A model generated the notes under the pieces. That model was not told the DNA's origin. It was given only the letters and a program-made list of their open reading frames with translations, and did no database searches. Of a stretch of DNA of 64,000 nt, positions 45,961 through 64,000 are shown one piece after another. How positions within the stretch are numbered: position 1 is the first letter of the stretch; each line of letters starts with the position of its first letter. The DNA is from Paramacrobiotus metropolitanus. Its lineage: Eukaryota > Tardigrada > Eutardigrada > Parachela > Macrobiotidae. The DNA lies in assembly GCF_019649055.1 (NCBI RefSeq), contig NW_026570228.1, positions 2,232,001 through 2,296,000 of the forward strand. The letters run 5' to 3'. The translations under genes were made by a program, and so were the position numbers.

Positions 45961-46440
45961 CTGTTACGTGCACCAACCGTGCAGCTGAGTGCAAGGCACG
46001 CTGTAAGTCGCTGTTACGTATTACGACTGCATTTTCCATTGGAGGCCACTTTGCGGCTGTCACGTTTTATGAAAGAATGCTATGGGTCGTAGACCCCCAG
46101 AATTTATAAGACGATTGAGACTTGAATTTGTGGGAGCTCACAAAGGTTGTGGTTGTCGCCAATTTAAGCAACTCTTTGCCCATCAGTCCCTACATAACAG
46201 AGGCTGATAGTTTAAATAGTTAATCTGATGGTCGTAACCCAAACTTTTCTGAGTTCTCGGATTATTCAAAAATTTTTCAAGTTTTAATTAATATAATTTA
46301 TAAAATCGATTTGCTGATAAAACGGATCACCATAAATTTTCATAAAACATATCACAATAAGCTAGCGCAGTGTTTATGCCTTGCTCTAGCTTTTACGGTT
46401 CTACCGTTAAGTAGAGTTATAAGCAAAAGAGATTAAAAAA

Positions 46441-46579
46441 GCTGAGTTGCTGACTTTCTTACAAACGTAAAGTACTCATACGCACGGGCGTAATATGCGT
46501 GCGTCGATAACCTGCGTAGTCTCAGGACTCGTGCTGACGTCAGCTACAAGCAGGAGCCTTTTACAGATGATTTTTTAGT
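46441..46579 (-). repeat. Right terminal inverted repeat
   Basis: Inverted partner of 44068-44206, ending TTTTTTAGT at the target duplication. Confidence 0.92.
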
Positions 46580-46589
46580 GTAGTGAATG
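46580..46589. repeat. Right target-site duplication, GTAGTGAATG
   Basis: Identical to 44058-44067. Confidence 0.92.
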
Positions 46590-47537
46590 CACTGGTGCCG
46601 TATTAATTTTCAAATTAAAATATTGTTACTGTACATTGTTGTTTATTGTTTATTATTATTGTTTATTGTAAATGTAGGCAGGTAACCCATTAAATGCTAG
46701 GATCGAAATCTAGCATAGGAATTTAAACCTGGCTAAAAACAATGATGAAATTATGGATATGACATACACTCCAAGTCTCCAAGAAAACAGAAAACGTAGG
46801 TACTGTATCAGTTAAGCATTATTATATTATGCAATCTTAATTATTAAAGCCAATAACCATCTTATTTTTTGTAATGGTTTCAGTTATTGGCATGTTATAA
46901 GGTTCTTAAAAATAAAAGGGCGCCCTTAAAATGTTTTGTTGAACTAGGAGAGTATTTTTGCTGATCAACATGACTGCGGTAATTTTTTCAGTTCTTCTGT
47001 TATAACTGTATGAATTCAGTGCTTATTACTAGCTATTGTTAATGTCAGATACGCGGATGATGGGTTAGTAAGTATGCGTACTGTAAAAACTTCCTCAACT
47101 CGGCTTTATTGATTACTTCGCTCTTATCACTGACAGCAAAATCCTTTATTAATTTTCGCCAATATCATTTTGAAACACTGAAAATACAGGCACAGTCTGA
47201 TAAAAATAAATCAGCTGGAAAATGAACTCTGAAAACTTATTCATAGAAAAACCCAACCAACACAAATAATTTATTGCAAAAAAAAAACCAATGGAAACCA
47301 CAAAGCACGGTGCGTGAGAATGCGAAACGAGCAATAAAAACACGATAGAAATTGTACTTAACTTAATCCATCTAACCGGAATAGTGCACAGCAGAAAAGA
47401 CACATCTCTGGTTTATGTCGAAGAGCTGCCGGAATGGGACAACGTCACACGGATACACAGTTTGAAGGGTTTCTTAATTTTGTGAAAAGCAACATCTGGA
47501 TTACCACACACACTGGAAACAGGATCTGGCCAATAAT
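46590..47537. other. Spacer between transposon and neurobeachin 3' end
   Basis: No gene seen. Minus-strand AATAAA-like words near 47145 and 47270 are candidate poly(A) signals for the neurobeachin transcript. Confidence 0.5.
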
Positions 47538-63846
<16,309 letters not shown>

Positions 63847-64000
63847 CTAGAAAAATTTCAGGAAAACTAGCACTTAAAAAATTCCTTTCGGTGAAATGCT
63901 TCAGTTAAACGTTAAAAAAAATAGTATGCAAACACATAAAATGCAAAAACAAAGGATCAGGAGAACTGCAACTATAGCTCAAAAACCACTCTATTTATCA

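Larger units (their letters stand above)
44068..46579. mobile_element. Non-autonomous DNA transposon, Mutator-like (MULE), 2512 bp
   Basis: The element is bounded by 139-bp terminal inverted repeats beginning ACTAAAA and by the same 10-bp direct repeat on both sides. A 9-11-bp target duplication with long inverted ends is typical of the Mutator superfamily; Foldback/Galileo-type P elements are an alternative, because the interior also carries inverted tandem arrays. I find no transposase: open frames inside are only 70-105 codons and consist of translated array repeats. It must therefore have been moved by an enzyme encoded elsewhere. It is inserted between METTL22 and the neurobeachin gene. 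The first 60 bases of the two ends differ at four positions, so the insertion is not very recent. Confidence 0.9.

Noticed and set aside
45792-46109. Cysteine- and tyrosine-rich open frame of 105 codons inside the transposon
   Set aside because: It is a translation of the 12-13-bp array (repeating CAVNC, CVVNY) and has no family match; the frame exists because the unit length keeps stops away.

Overview
This is nuclear DNA of a multicellular animal. The coding sequence is broken into exons by GT-AG introns, many only 50-100 bp long and some above 1 kb. The genes are metazoan families: a kinin-type neuropeptide receptor, tolloid, neurobeachin, speriolin-like, a caspase and PHYHD1. About fourteen protein-coding loci in 64 kb point to a compact invertebrate genome. 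The gene set fits an ecdysozoan, and a tardigrade-like animal is my guess, but nothing here proves the taxon. I rebuilt exon chains by hand from splice sites, reading frame and remembered family conservation. Where phases close exactly over a whole chain, I treat the model as strong.

Layout, left to right: first coding exon of a leucokinin-receptor-like GPCR (-); 6.7 kb with no gene I can support; secreted phospholipase A2 of the group XII type (-, mostly in short exons); tRNA-Pro(AGG) (+); a shortened SRP72 with one frameshift (-); a caspase with one frameshift (+); a 750-bp ACGT-rich minisatellite; a decayed Sec24 copy (-) beside an unidentified 232-residue protein (-); then a run of + strand genes: PHYHD1, a speriolin-like gene, COX18 and tolloid/BMP1. 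These are followed by UBOX5/RNF37 (-) and METTL22 (-); a 2.5-kb non-coding DNA transposon with 139-bp terminal inverted repeats and a 10-bp target duplication; and finally 41 exons of a neurobeachin/LRBA gene (-) that fills the right quarter and runs off the edge.

The genes are mostly unrelated housekeeping and developmental genes, not a pathway cluster. SRP72 and Sec24 both belong to the early secretory pathway, but their proximity looks accidental and the Sec24 copy is dead. I found no operon, CRISPR array, virus or toxin locus. The most unusual items are the transposon with internal inverted arrays, the condensed SRP72 that keeps only its two binding ends, the Sec24 pseudogene with a 7-bp tandem-duplication frameshift, the minisatellite, and an octamer (TACTCGTA) that is about nine times more frequent than chance, almost entirely outside coding exons.
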